DNA of 64,000 nucleotides from Rhodobacteraceae bacterium KLH11 (lineage in GTDB: Bacteria; Pseudomonadota; Alphaproteobacteria; Rhodobacterales; Rhodobacteraceae), in contig DS999532.1 of the NCBI GenBank assembly GCA_000158135.1, positions 234,263 through 298,262 of the forward strand, written 5' to 3'. The position numbers were made by a program, and so were the translations under genes. The notes under the pieces are model-generated. The model saw nothing but the letters and a program-made list of their open reading frames with translations. It did no database searches and was not told the DNA's origin. Of the stretch, positions 46,516-54,609 are shown piece after piece. Position 1 is the first letter of the stretch. Each line of letters starts with the position of its first letter.

Positions 46516-47442
46516 TCAGATTTCATGTGCCCATGGCGGGTTGGCTCCGGCGCGGGCGACGGTGATGGCTGCGACCTGTGCCCCAAATTCCAACGCTGCG
46601 CGCAGGTTGTCTGCTGACAGGCTGCGCAAGGCCTTTTTGTTTAGATGCCCGGCCTGTGAAAACCTGGCCAGAACACCTGCGTTGAATGTGTCTCCGGCGC
46701 CGACTGTATCCACCACCTCGGCCTTCTGGACGGGTACGGATACCTCGGTGCCGTTCGCAAGATAGCCAGTTGCGCCATCCCCGCCCTTGGTGACAATCAC
46801 GATGGTCGGACCGGCCTGAAACAGCACGGGCATTTTGTCTGCATGGCTTTCGGTGCCGGGGATGATCCAGTCCAGATCCTCGTCCGAGACTTTGATGATA
46901 TCCGCCTGCGCGATCATCCGGTTCAGACGCGTGCGATATCGTGTCTGATCCTTGATGAAACCGGGGCGGATATTGGGGTCCAGCATTACGGCGCGGTCTG
47001 CCCCGTGACGTTCAAGCAGGGCAGCGTATGCGTCAGCGCAGGGTTCACAGGCCAGGCTGATCCCCCCGAAACAGAGCGCTGAGACACCGGGCAGCTGATC
47101 GGGCATATCTTCGGGCTGCAGCATGCGAGCTGCCGAGTTCTCATCGACGAAACTATAGGTGGCATGCCCGTTCTGCAATTGCACGAAGGCCAGCGTTGTG
47201 GGCCGGTCCGAGCGGATGGTTTGGTTGGTGGCGACATGGCTGGCTTGCAAAGAGGCCATCAGCTGTTGACCGAACATATCCGTTGACAGGCCTGTCAGCA
47301 GGCCGGTCTGCACACCCAGCCGACCCAAGGCGATGGCGGTGTTGAAGATCGCACCGCCCGAATGCGGAACAAATCCCTGCTCGCCCGAAACTGTGGGTTG
47401 CGCGATCATGTCAATCAGGGCTTCGCCGCAACACAGGATCAT
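46516..47442 (-). CDS. Fructokinase (PfkB family)
   Basis: 308-residue ribokinase-fold sugar kinase. Visible motifs: the N-terminal GEALIDMI, SGGAIFNTAIALGRLG (PfkB signature 1), and the C-terminal VVDTVGAGDTFNAGVLARF with catalytic Asp (signature 2). The overall sequence resembles rhizobial fructokinases. In this locus it would phosphorylate fructose freed from raffinose or sucrose. It is the last gene of the minus-strand run that begins with the SDR gene and possibly with the second ABC transporter. Confidence 0.88.
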   Translation of the reverse strand: MILCCGEALIDMIAQPTVSGEQGFVPHSGGAIFNTAIALGRLGVQTGLLTGLSTDMFGQQLMASLQASHVATNQTIRSDRPTTLAFVQLQNGHATYSFVDENSAARMLQPEDMPDQLPGVSALCFGGISLACEPCADAYAALLERHGADRAVMLDPNIRPGFIKDQTRYRTRLNRMIAQADIIKVSDEDLDWIIPGTESHADKMPVLFQAGPTIVIVTKGGDGATGYLANGTEVSVPVQKAEVVDTVGAGDTFNAGVLARFSQAGHLNKKALRSLSADNLRAALEFGAQVAAITVARAGANPPWAHEI

Positions 47443-47481
47443 CCTGCTATCCTTCTTTGTGCGTTGATGCGCGATGGAAAC

Positions 47482-49317
47482 TCATCGCGCCAGCGCATTC
47501 TTGCAGAAATTGTTAGCGCCAACAATGCCGAATTCATCCTGTTCGGATACATAAAGGTTCATCCCCTGTCGCAGCGCGTCGAACCGCCCGCCTGCGTTGA
47601 AGGCGCACAAGAAATCCTGATCGAACAGCCAGCGGTTCTTTTCCGCCACGCCACCCACCAAAAACACCCCGCCCCTGGGCACCAGCGCAACAGCGAGATC
47701 GCCCATGATTGCGCCCAGATGTTCGGTGAACATGCGGGCGGTTTTGACGGCGCAGGCGTCTGAGCCATCCCGTGCGTCTTGCAGAATGTCCTTGGCGGTG
47801 CGCGGGGTGACGCTCGCCTGACCTGCAGCCATTGCAACCGCCTGATACAGGATCGGAAGGCCCGTGCCGCTCAGAAACATCTCGGCCTCAATCGCCAGCG
47901 TGTCGCCGAAAAAGCAATCAGGTGCGATTTGACGCGCGGCGTTGAAAACGTCGACCTCGTCAAGATGGCGCGGGGAAAGGCCCATATGGCCACCCTCGCC
48001 AGAGATCGTGTGAAAATGACCTTCGGAATAAAGCAGCGCGCCGACACCCAGCCCGGTTCCGGGGCCCACCACAAGCCGCGTTCCCAACGGAGGAGCAGCC
48101 TCACCCTGAAGCACCTTGACCTTATCCCGGGTGATTTCGGCAACAGACCATGCGGCGGCAGTGAAATCATTGATGACAAAGGTATGATGCGCACCGGTGG
48201 CATGGGCCAGAAACGTTTCGGACAGATCCAGATTGGCGTTGGTCAATCGAATGGTTCCCTTCCGCACAGGCCCGGCCCCGGCGGCGACAACTGCACGCGG
48301 CGAGGTTCCGATTTCATCGCACAGGCTGTGCAGCGCCTCTTGCAGATCCGTCAGGGTGCCGGTGGGATGCTTGCGCAGGTCGGTCAGCTCTCCATCCGTC
48401 ACAACGCCCAGCCGGGTGTTGGTTCCGCCGATATCGGCCACAAGGTTCCAATGCGCGTGCAGGGCACCCTTGGGCTGAATCCAGGGCGCAGACTGCTTTA
48501 GAACCTTTTGCAGGGTATTACGGGCCTCGGTATGGCTGGATTGAAGAAACATACCCTTTATGGGCAGGTCATGCGCCGGCAAACCGTGCAAGGCATCAAA
48601 TAACTGCGCCAGATCCGAGGCTGCCCCGGCGGTCAAGGTCACGAATACAGGCAGGGAGTTCGCACAGTTCTGCGCAAGATGCTGCAACGAACCGAAATCG
48701 CTGCTTTCGCTGACAGTTGCGCCCCACCAATCGAGCGGTTCACCGATTGTGGCAAGGTCATCCTGCCAATTCTCGGGCAGATGCGCTGTCAATCGGTTCA
48801 GCAACGATTCAGGGTAGTGTTTGCCAAGGATGGTACCCAATATCATTGGGTTGTTCAGGTCGAAATCGGCCCCCAGGTTGGAGAGGCCATAGCTGCGCAT
48901 CGCCTGACGCGCGCGACCAAAGGCGAGCAATTGGTGATGAAGACTGCGTGCTTCGCTGCGTGGATCACCGTCACCCTCGATACCTGCCGCCCGGGTGGAG
49001 AGATTGAACACCCGATCACCCATTCGGGCGACGACAGCTTCGGCGAATGCAGCAAAACGTTCGGCTGCATCGCGATTGCGCCAGCCGCCGATGTCACGCA
49101 GCGCCGGGGGCAGATCAGTGTGATCCAGCACGATACAAGGGCGCAGATTCTGCGATACGATCTGGTCCACATCCCGTTCATAGCGATCCAGCACCTGCGC
49201 ATCGGGCAGAGTGTTGGTCCAGGGAATGGACAGGCGGTAGGCGTCGAACCCCGGCGCAATCGGTAAAGATGCACCAAAAAGGAAGCCTTGGGGAAAGTCT
49301 GAACGGGTGTATTGCAT
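47482..49317 (-). CDS. Fusion: active-site-less GH1 (beta-glucosidase-like) domain + glucokinase
   Basis: 611 residues. Residues 6-285 follow the GH1 fold in order: PQGFLFGASLPI, DAYRLSIPWTNTLPD, VLDHTDLPPALRDIGGWRNRD, MGDRVFN, DWWGATVSES, and SLPVFVTLTAGAASD. The acid/base position (normally TxNEP, here NLSTRAAG at 105-112) and the nucleophile position (normally TENG, here TLTAGA at 227-232) both lack glutamate, and the domain is about 150 residues shorter than real GH1 enzymes. Residues 290-605 are a complete glucokinase: phosphate site LVADIGGTNTRLG, glucose-binding FVINDFTAAAW, LVVGPGTGLGVGALL and ISGEGGHMGLSP. The fusion would phosphorylate glucose released in the locus, and the GH1 part may bind sugar or a partner. 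Start ATG 49317 has ACAGG within an upstream hairpin. Confidence 0.87.
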   Translation of the reverse strand: MQYTRSDFPQGFLFGASLPIAPGFDAYRLSIPWTNTLPDAQVLDRYERDVDQIVSQNLRPCIVLDHTDLPPALRDIGGWRNRDAAERFAAFAEAVVARMGDRVFNLSTRAAGIEGDGDPRSEARSLHHQLLAFGRARQAMRSYGLSNLGADFDLNNPMILGTILGKHYPESLLNRLTAHLPENWQDDLATIGEPLDWWGATVSESSDFGSLQHLAQNCANSLPVFVTLTAGAASDLAQLFDALHGLPAHDLPIKGMFLQSSHTEARNTLQKVLKQSAPWIQPKGALHAHWNLVADIGGTNTRLGVVTDGELTDLRKHPTGTLTDLQEALHSLCDEIGTSPRAVVAAGAGPVRKGTIRLTNANLDLSETFLAHATGAHHTFVINDFTAAAWSVAEITRDKVKVLQGEAAPPLGTRLVVGPGTGLGVGALLYSEGHFHTISGEGGHMGLSPRHLDEVDVFNAARQIAPDCFFGDTLAIEAEMFLSGTGLPILYQAVAMAAGQASVTPRTAKDILQDARDGSDACAVKTARMFTEHLGAIMGDLAVALVPRGGVFLVGGVAEKNRWLFDQDFLCAFNAGGRFDALRQGMNLYVSEQDEFGIVGANNFCKNALAR

Positions 49318-49323
49318 TTTCGC

Positions 49324-49367
49324 AACCTGTTAGGAGGCATAACCAGCGCCATGCGTCCTAACAGGTT
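49324..49367 (-). promoter_or_regulatory. Hairpin covering the ribosome binding site of the GH1-glucokinase gene
   Basis: A perfect 12-bp inverted repeat (AACCTGTTAGGA, 49324-49335, and TCCTAACAGGTT, 49356-49367), extended by GCAT/ATGC after one mismatch, lies between the GH42 stop and the fusion-gene start. On the transcript, the 3' arm contains the ACAGG ribosome binding sequence, 8 bases before the start codon at 49317. Folding would hide it, which may lower or control translation of the kinase. Confidence 0.7.
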
Positions 49368-49380
49368 ATGTTAGCGTTAT

Positions 49381-51300
49381 CTAGTTCTGCGAGTCACCGC
49401 AGGCATGCGGGCGAAACAGAACATCACATCCATCGATCTGTGTGCCACCCCACAGGACAGGATCAGCGTTGTAGTTGATCAGAACCTCATGGGATTGCGT
49501 TTCGCGACGCCGCAGGCCTGCGGGCATCGGGTGCAAATCCAGTTCGGTTTCCCGTGCTGCCCTGACAATGATACGGTCCCAGAGCGTCTCATCCGGGAAC
49601 CCTGCCAGATACCACAGGCCCTGATCACCTGTCAGTGCGGGTGATCCATCGGCGAAAGACATCAGGCAAGGGGCATTGCCCGACAGGCGTTCGACCCAAT
49701 GCTCGGCATTGCCGCCGCCCTTGACGACGCGCGAGACGTTGGGGGGCAGTGTCTCGATCAGATCGACATGGCAGTCCAATCGGTGCAGTCCGGGCCGCCC
49801 CGATGTCGGGATCTGGAAATTATCCGTTATCGCCCCACTGCGCGGCCCGAGGATGGCCAGATCGCAGCTTTGCACAAGCTTCTGTTCCAGATCGCCCAGT
49901 ACCGCCACTCCCGGTGCGAGGATCAGTTTGTAGCGATCTGCTGCATGCATGCCGGGCGATATGAAATCCACCGACAATCCGGCGCGGCGCAGGGCGCGAT
50001 AGGCCGAAAACACCAGCCGGAAGTAATCGAAACCCGCACCCTGAGGCTGAGTTGCCCAAGCCCAGTCCGAGGTATAATCGAACACAAGAGCCACCTGTGC
50101 ACGTGCGGGGGCAACGTCACCCAATGCGGCCAGTTCATCTGCCGTCTGGCGCGCTTCGGCCAGCCCCGGTGCTTCGCGATCATCAGGGGTCAGCAACCCT
50201 GCATGCATCTGCTCCTGCCCAAAAGGGGCTTGCCGCCAGCGGAAATAACTGACCACTTCGGCCCCGTGCGCAACAGCCTCCAGCGACCAGAGCCGGACCA
50301 TTCCGGGCAGAGGTGCGGGGTTGAACGGTGCCCAGTTCACGGGTCCCGGTTGTTGCTCCATCACCCACCAGCGCCCATGTCCGACAGCGCGGTAGAGGTC
50401 ATGATGAAAGGCCTGCATATCCGGGTCACCTTGCTGCAGGAACGCTGTTTTATGCGTCTCGTCTGCCTCAAGCCGGTCAGAGAGGAATCCGATCGGATAG
50501 CTGTCCCATGTGGCGATATCCAGATCGGCCCCAACCGCGAAATGATCGAACTCAAGAACACGGCCCATGTAGTTGTGCAGCAATGGCGCATCTGTAAGCG
50601 GGCGCAGCGCAGCGACCTGAGCCGCGTTGAAGGCAACCACCTGATCCGAGCTGAAGCGCCGGAAGGCCAGAACATGCGCGGGGTTTGGTTCGGTCACGGT
50701 CAGATTGGGCAGGTCAATCTGATCAAAGCTGGTGTATTCCATCGACCAGAATACAGTCCCCCACGCGTCGTTCAGCGCGTCGATGGTCTCGTACTGGCCT
50801 GACAGCCAATGCCGAAACGCCAGCAGGGCAGGGCGGCTGTAGCTGAGCGTGGTGTCATGGCAGCCATATTCATTGTCAATCTGCCAAGCTGCGATATGCG
50901 GGTTGCGCCCGTATCGTGTGCCCATAAGCCGGGCAATGCGCACGCATTCATCGACATAACCCTGATGGCTAAAGCAATAATGGCGGCGCGACCCGAATTT
51001 GCGCGGGTGGCCTTGTGCATCCATGGCCAGCATGTCGGGGTGTTTGTCCACCATCCATTTCGGCGGCGTCGCGGTTGGCGTGCCCAGAACAACCTTCAGC
51101 CCGGCCTTGCCCAGCACCTCGATTGCGCGATCCAGCCAGTCAAATTGCAGATCGCCGGGGGTGGGTTCGAACCGGCTCCAGGCGAATTCGCCGATCCGGA
51201 CCCAGCTGAGCCCGGTTTCCACCATGCGCGCAGCATCTTTTGCCCACATCGCCTCGGGCCAGTGTTCGGGATAGTAGCAAACGCCAAGTTCAGGCTTCAT
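49381..51300 (-). CDS. Beta-galactosidase, GH42
   Basis: 639-residue cytoplasmic enzyme that splits beta-galactosides. The GH42 N terminus is ELGVCYYPEHWPEAMW, followed by VRIGEFAWSRFEP. The acid/base glutamate is Glu144 in AAWQIDNEYGCH, and the nucleophile is Glu315 in WVMEQQPGPVNW. The trimerisation domain (VALVFDYTSDWAWATQPQ) and the small beta C-terminal domain are complete. There is no signal peptide, so the substrate is imported first. It overlaps the SMP-30 gene by ATGA, placing it in the De Ley-Doudoroff operon. Confidence 0.95.
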   Translation of the reverse strand: MKPELGVCYYPEHWPEAMWAKDAARMVETGLSWVRIGEFAWSRFEPTPGDLQFDWLDRAIEVLGKAGLKVVLGTPTATPPKWMVDKHPDMLAMDAQGHPRKFGSRRHYCFSHQGYVDECVRIARLMGTRYGRNPHIAAWQIDNEYGCHDTTLSYSRPALLAFRHWLSGQYETIDALNDAWGTVFWSMEYTSFDQIDLPNLTVTEPNPAHVLAFRRFSSDQVVAFNAAQVAALRPLTDAPLLHNYMGRVLEFDHFAVGADLDIATWDSYPIGFLSDRLEADETHKTAFLQQGDPDMQAFHHDLYRAVGHGRWWVMEQQPGPVNWAPFNPAPLPGMVRLWSLEAVAHGAEVVSYFRWRQAPFGQEQMHAGLLTPDDREAPGLAEARQTADELAALGDVAPARAQVALVFDYTSDWAWATQPQGAGFDYFRLVFSAYRALRRAGLSVDFISPGMHAADRYKLILAPGVAVLGDLEQKLVQSCDLAILGPRSGAITDNFQIPTSGRPGLHRLDCHVDLIETLPPNVSRVVKGGGNAEHWVERLSGNAPCLMSFADGSPALTGDQGLWYLAGFPDETLWDRIIVRAARETELDLHPMPAGLRRRETQSHEVLINYNADPVLWGGTQIDGCDVLFRPHACGDSQN

Positions 51301-52157
51301 AAGATCACTCTGTGCTCTGTCTGACCCTGACCTGCGTTGGCAAAGGCAAAGGTCATGCCATTGGCAGGTTGTGCTGCGATCGCATCGGCGGCCAGCCCCT
51401 CGCGTGCCGTTGTGCAGAATAGCGTGGTCAGATCATCGCCGCCAAAGGCCGGGCATGAGGTTTGGACGGCGTCAAAGGGGATCGCCCTGAGGAACTGGCC
51501 AGCGTTGTCATAAGCCGCAACGCGGCTCGCCCCCCATTGCGCGATCCAGATATTGCCCTGCGCATCGACCACCGCGCCGTCCGGGTTCAATGCGTCATCC
51601 CGCAAGTCCAGAAACACACTGGCCTCGCCCGCAGGCCAGCCTGTCCTGGGGTCCAGTGCGACCTTCATGACCTGCCGGGTCTTTGTGTCCGTGTAATAGG
51701 CACAGGATGTATCAGTGGCAAAACAGATGGCGTTCGAAATGGTAATGCCCGGCACAAGTAGGCGCAGATCCCCCTTCCAATAGCGATAAATTGCGCCTGC
51801 CCCGGGTTCAGCATGCTTGCCCATGGTTCCAATCCAGAACCCTCCCCACGGGTCGGCGCGCCCGTCATTTGACCGGGTGATGGGATTGTCGGCCTCCAGT
51901 GACGCAATGGGCTCTTTGCCTCCGGTTTCCAACGTAAATCGCCAAAGCCCGGTTTCCGATGCGATCAGCAATGTATCGCGATCAATCCAGCCCGCTGCCG
52001 AGACATGTTCATCAAACTGCCAGCTTTGTGGTTCACCGCCCGCTCGTGTCATCAGACGTTTGCTCAGAATGTCGAACCAGAAAAGCTGGTGCCGTTCCGG
52101 GTGCCACAACGGACCCTCGCCCAATGCGCAAGAGCGGTCGTCATAGACGAGGCTCAT
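51297..52157 (-). CDS. SMP-30/gluconolactonase-type sugar lactonase
   Basis: 286-residue six-bladed propeller of the SMP-30/regucalcin family. Landmarks are LGEGPLWHPERHQLFWFDI at the N terminus with a metal-binding Glu, the NDGRADPWGGFWIGTMG motif carrying the metal-binding Asn/Asp, and NPDGAVVDAQGNIWIAQWG with the catalytic Asp. In this operon, between beta-galactosidase and KDPGal aldolase, the expected role is hydrolysis of galactono-lactone to galactonate; gluconolactone or arabinolactone are other known substrates. Both ends overlap neighbours by ATGA. Confidence 0.88.
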   Translation of the reverse strand: MSLVYDDRSCALGEGPLWHPERHQLFWFDILSKRLMTRAGGEPQSWQFDEHVSAAGWIDRDTLLIASETGLWRFTLETGGKEPIASLEADNPITRSNDGRADPWGGFWIGTMGKHAEPGAGAIYRYWKGDLRLLVPGITISNAICFATDTSCAYYTDTKTRQVMKVALDPRTGWPAGEASVFLDLRDDALNPDGAVVDAQGNIWIAQWGASRVAAYDNAGQFLRAIPFDAVQTSCPAFGGDDLTTLFCTTAREGLAADAIAAQPANGMTFAFANAGQGQTEHRVIL

Positions 52158-52759
52158 CCAGCGGCCTCGTCATAGGCGGCGACGATTTTGCGGGCGCGTT
52201 CTGCGACCTCGGGGGCACCCATGCCGGGTTTATAGAGCGCCGATCCGATCCCGAACCCGTCCGCACCAGCGGCCAGCCAGTCTTTGAAGTTGTCGGGTCC
52301 GGCACCGCCAACGGCATAGGCAAGCGAGCCTTCAGGCAGGACGGGGCGCAGGGCGGCCAGCCCGGCCGGGCCTGCCATGACGCCGGGGAACAGTTTCAAT
52401 CCCGTTGCCCCGGCCCTGAGCGCGGCAAAGGCTTCGGTTGGTGTGTAAACACCGGGCCAGCTTTGCATGTTCAGGGCGACGGTCCGCGCAATCACATCCG
52501 CATCGAAATTGGGTGAGACAACAAGCTTGCCGCCAGCCTGTTCTACGGCCTCAACCTGTTCCGGTGTCAGAACGGTGCCTGCGCCAATCAGAGCTTGATC
52601 GCCAAAGGCATCGGCCAGCAGTTTGATACTGTCCAATGGATCAGGGGAGTTTAACGGAACCTCGATCCGGTCAAGCCCGGCGTCCAGCAGCGCCTGCCCG
52701 ACCGAGAGAGCCTCGGAAGGGCGCAGCCCGCGCAGGATGGCGATGATGGGGCGGCTCAT
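52154..52759 (-). CDS. dgoA: 2-dehydro-3-deoxy-6-phosphogalactonate aldolase
   Basis: 201-residue class I aldolase that splits KDPGal into pyruvate and glyceraldehyde 3-phosphate. The family landmarks are PIIAILRGLRPSEAL, VPLNSPDPLDSI, IGAGTVLTPEQVEAV, and the Schiff-base lysine in GATGLKLFPG. Its coupling to 2-dehydro-3-deoxygalactonokinase (ATGA overlap) and lactonase supports the galactonate rather than the gluconate substrate. Confidence 0.92.
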   Translation of the reverse strand: MSRPIIAILRGLRPSEALSVGQALLDAGLDRIEVPLNSPDPLDSIKLLADAFGDQALIGAGTVLTPEQVEAVEQAGGKLVVSPNFDADVIARTVALNMQSWPGVYTPTEAFAALRAGATGLKLFPGVMAGPAGLAALRPVLPEGSLAYAVGGAGPDNFKDWLAAGADGFGIGSALYKPGMGAPEVAERARKIVAAYDEAAG

Positions 52760-53649
52760 GCGTGTTGCCTCGTCAGATTATGGGCCTGTCGCAGACCGGC
52801 CAGGGTTGTTTGGGTTGCGTCGGCAGTTTCGACAAAAGCGCCTTGTTGCTGCAAGGCGCTGGCATAGATATCCGCAAGGCCGGATGCGCCAATGATGGCC
52901 AGTTGCTGGCCCAGCCAGTAAGGCCGTGTGGCGGCCAGCTCGGCCCCGATCAGGTAGCCCGACAGGCAGGCCCGGCTGACCCCGCTGCCTTGCCCATGCA
53001 GCAAGTCCGAGGCGCGCAGGCCAAACAATCGCGCGGCCATCTGCTCGGGTTTCGACAGCGTGTCCGCGACAGCATCAGCGAAGGCGGTATCATCCCATCC
53101 CTCGGCGACCGAGTGTTTCAGAACCGATTGCCCTTGCAGCAGGTCGAACATCTCGCCCGTCATGAAGGTACGGAAGCTGATTACTTCGTTGGCGCTGATC
53201 TGCACCCATTTCGTGTGGGTTCCGGGCAGACAGATCACCCCGTCCCAATTTGGCCGCGACGCGAGGAAACCGGCGATCTGGGTTTCTTCGCCGCGCATGA
53301 CATCGGGGGGGTGGGCCTGTTTCAGCCCCGGCACAACAAAGGCGCGAATGCGGGGATCGGTGTTGCTGACCCGAACCGGCATATGTGGGACCGGGCTTGA
53401 GGGGACGGCGTTATACGGTGCCTCAACCCAGCCCTGTCTGGCACCGACCATACCGCAGGCGACCACATCAACCGGGGCCTTGCCCAGCCACCCCTCAATC
53501 AATTCCAGCAAGGCGGCCTGAAAACTTCCACCTGCGACACGGTTCATGCCGTTTTCCGACTGCGCCTGATCCCGCACGCTATCACCCTGCATCGCCCAGG
53601 CGCGCAGGTGCGAAGTTCCCCAGTCGACTGCTATCCATTCGGTATTCAT
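52756..53649 (-). CDS. dgoK: 2-dehydro-3-deoxygalactonokinase
   Basis: 297 residues. Phosphorylates KDGal to KDPGal. Typical features are the N-terminal phosphate-binding WIAVDWGTSHLRAW, VVACGMVGARQGWVEAPY, the central VICLPGTHTKWVQI, and RTFMTGEMFDLLQGQSVL. It overlaps dgoA by ATGA and is separated by 4 bases from the SDR gene, so the three form the core of the galactose oxidation pathway. Confidence 0.94.
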   Translation of the reverse strand: MNTEWIAVDWGTSHLRAWAMQGDSVRDQAQSENGMNRVAGGSFQAALLELIEGWLGKAPVDVVACGMVGARQGWVEAPYNAVPSSPVPHMPVRVSNTDPRIRAFVVPGLKQAHPPDVMRGEETQIAGFLASRPNWDGVICLPGTHTKWVQISANEVISFRTFMTGEMFDLLQGQSVLKHSVAEGWDDTAFADAVADTLSKPEQMAARLFGLRASDLLHGQGSGVSRACLSGYLIGAELAATRPYWLGQQLAIIGASGLADIYASALQQQGAFVETADATQTTLAGLRQAHNLTRQHA

Positions 53650-53653
53650 GGTC

Positions 53654-54421
53654 TTATCCTGTTACCACTACGCCGCCATCGACAACCATACACTGCCCGG
53701 TCATGGCCTGGCTGGCCCTGGACGCCAGAAACAATGTGGGTGCGATCATGTCATCGGGCGTCAGGTGTTCTTTCAGGCATTGGCGTTCCATATGCGCCGC
53801 CAGATCCTCGGGCGTTGCCCACATATCCAGTTGTTTCTGTGTCAGAACCCATCCCGGGGCCAGTGCGTTCACCCGGATATTCTGCGGTCCCAACTCGCGC
53901 GCCAGCGAGCGCGTCATGCCGGTGATTCCGGCGTTTGAGGTTGTATAGATCGGATAGCCGCCATTGCCCATCATATAGCTGATCGAGCTGAAATTGATGA
54001 TCGCGCCGCCTTTGCCCTGCATCTGCCGGGCGGCTTCCTGACAGGCGAAGTAATAGGCCTTAAGGTTGACCTCGATCATCCAGTCCCAGAAATCAGGGGC
54101 GGTTTCCTCAAGCGTGTGCCGTTTGTCGTTGGCAGCGTTGTTGACCAGCACATTCAGGGGGCCGTGGGCCTCGGCTGCTTGCCGCATGGTGGCGTGCAGC
54201 AATTCGGTGTCAGTGACGTCGCCTTGCAGGAACATGGGTGCACGGCCGTGTTTGTCGCGCATCTCGTCTATGAAAGCGCTGGCGTCCGAGCGGCCGATAA
54301 AGGCGACATTTGCACCTTGCGCCAAAAACCCGTCCGTCAGCGCCGCGCCGACACCGGAACCGCCGCCGGTGATGAAAACGGACGCTGTGTCGAGGTCATG
54401 GAAAGTGGCTGGTTGGTCCAT
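53654..54421 (-). CDS. SDR-family oxidoreductase, candidate galactose dehydrogenase, catalytic Lys replaced
   Basis: 255 residues from ATG 54421 (AAAGAG upstream; the longer frame is unsupported). The Rossmann motif is VFITGGGSGVGAAL, followed by DVTD and VLVNNAAND. The catalytic Ser146 and Tyr159 are in place (INFSSISYMM, YPIYTTSNAGI), but position Tyr+4, normally Lys, is Asn163. The C-terminal RVNALAPGWV is typical. By position before dgoK it should oxidise galactose to galactonolactone, but the missing lysine makes ordinary SDR catalysis uncertain. Confidence 0.85.
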   Translation of the reverse strand: MDQPATFHDLDTASVFITGGGSGVGAALTDGFLAQGANVAFIGRSDASAFIDEMRDKHGRAPMFLQGDVTDTELLHATMRQAAEAHGPLNVLVNNAANDKRHTLEETAPDFWDWMIEVNLKAYYFACQEAARQMQGKGGAIINFSSISYMMGNGGYPIYTTSNAGITGMTRSLARELGPQNIRVNALAPGWVLTQKQLDMWATPEDLAAHMERQCLKEHLTPDDMIAPTLFLASRASQAMTGQCMVVDGGVVVTG

Positions 54422-54609
54422 CAGTGGCTCTTTCTGGTCGCGAGACGGGTGTCTTTGCTGACAGGAAAGCCTTGGCTTTTCATCCATGAACGATGGATGA
54501 ACCCGTTCTTGTCGAGTGTTCCGTAGCAATGCTGTGAGCGGCGTTTTGTCATTTTGGCGGCGTTCTTTGTGGTTGAGGCTGGAATTGAGTATTTGTGAAA
54601 AGATGAAGA

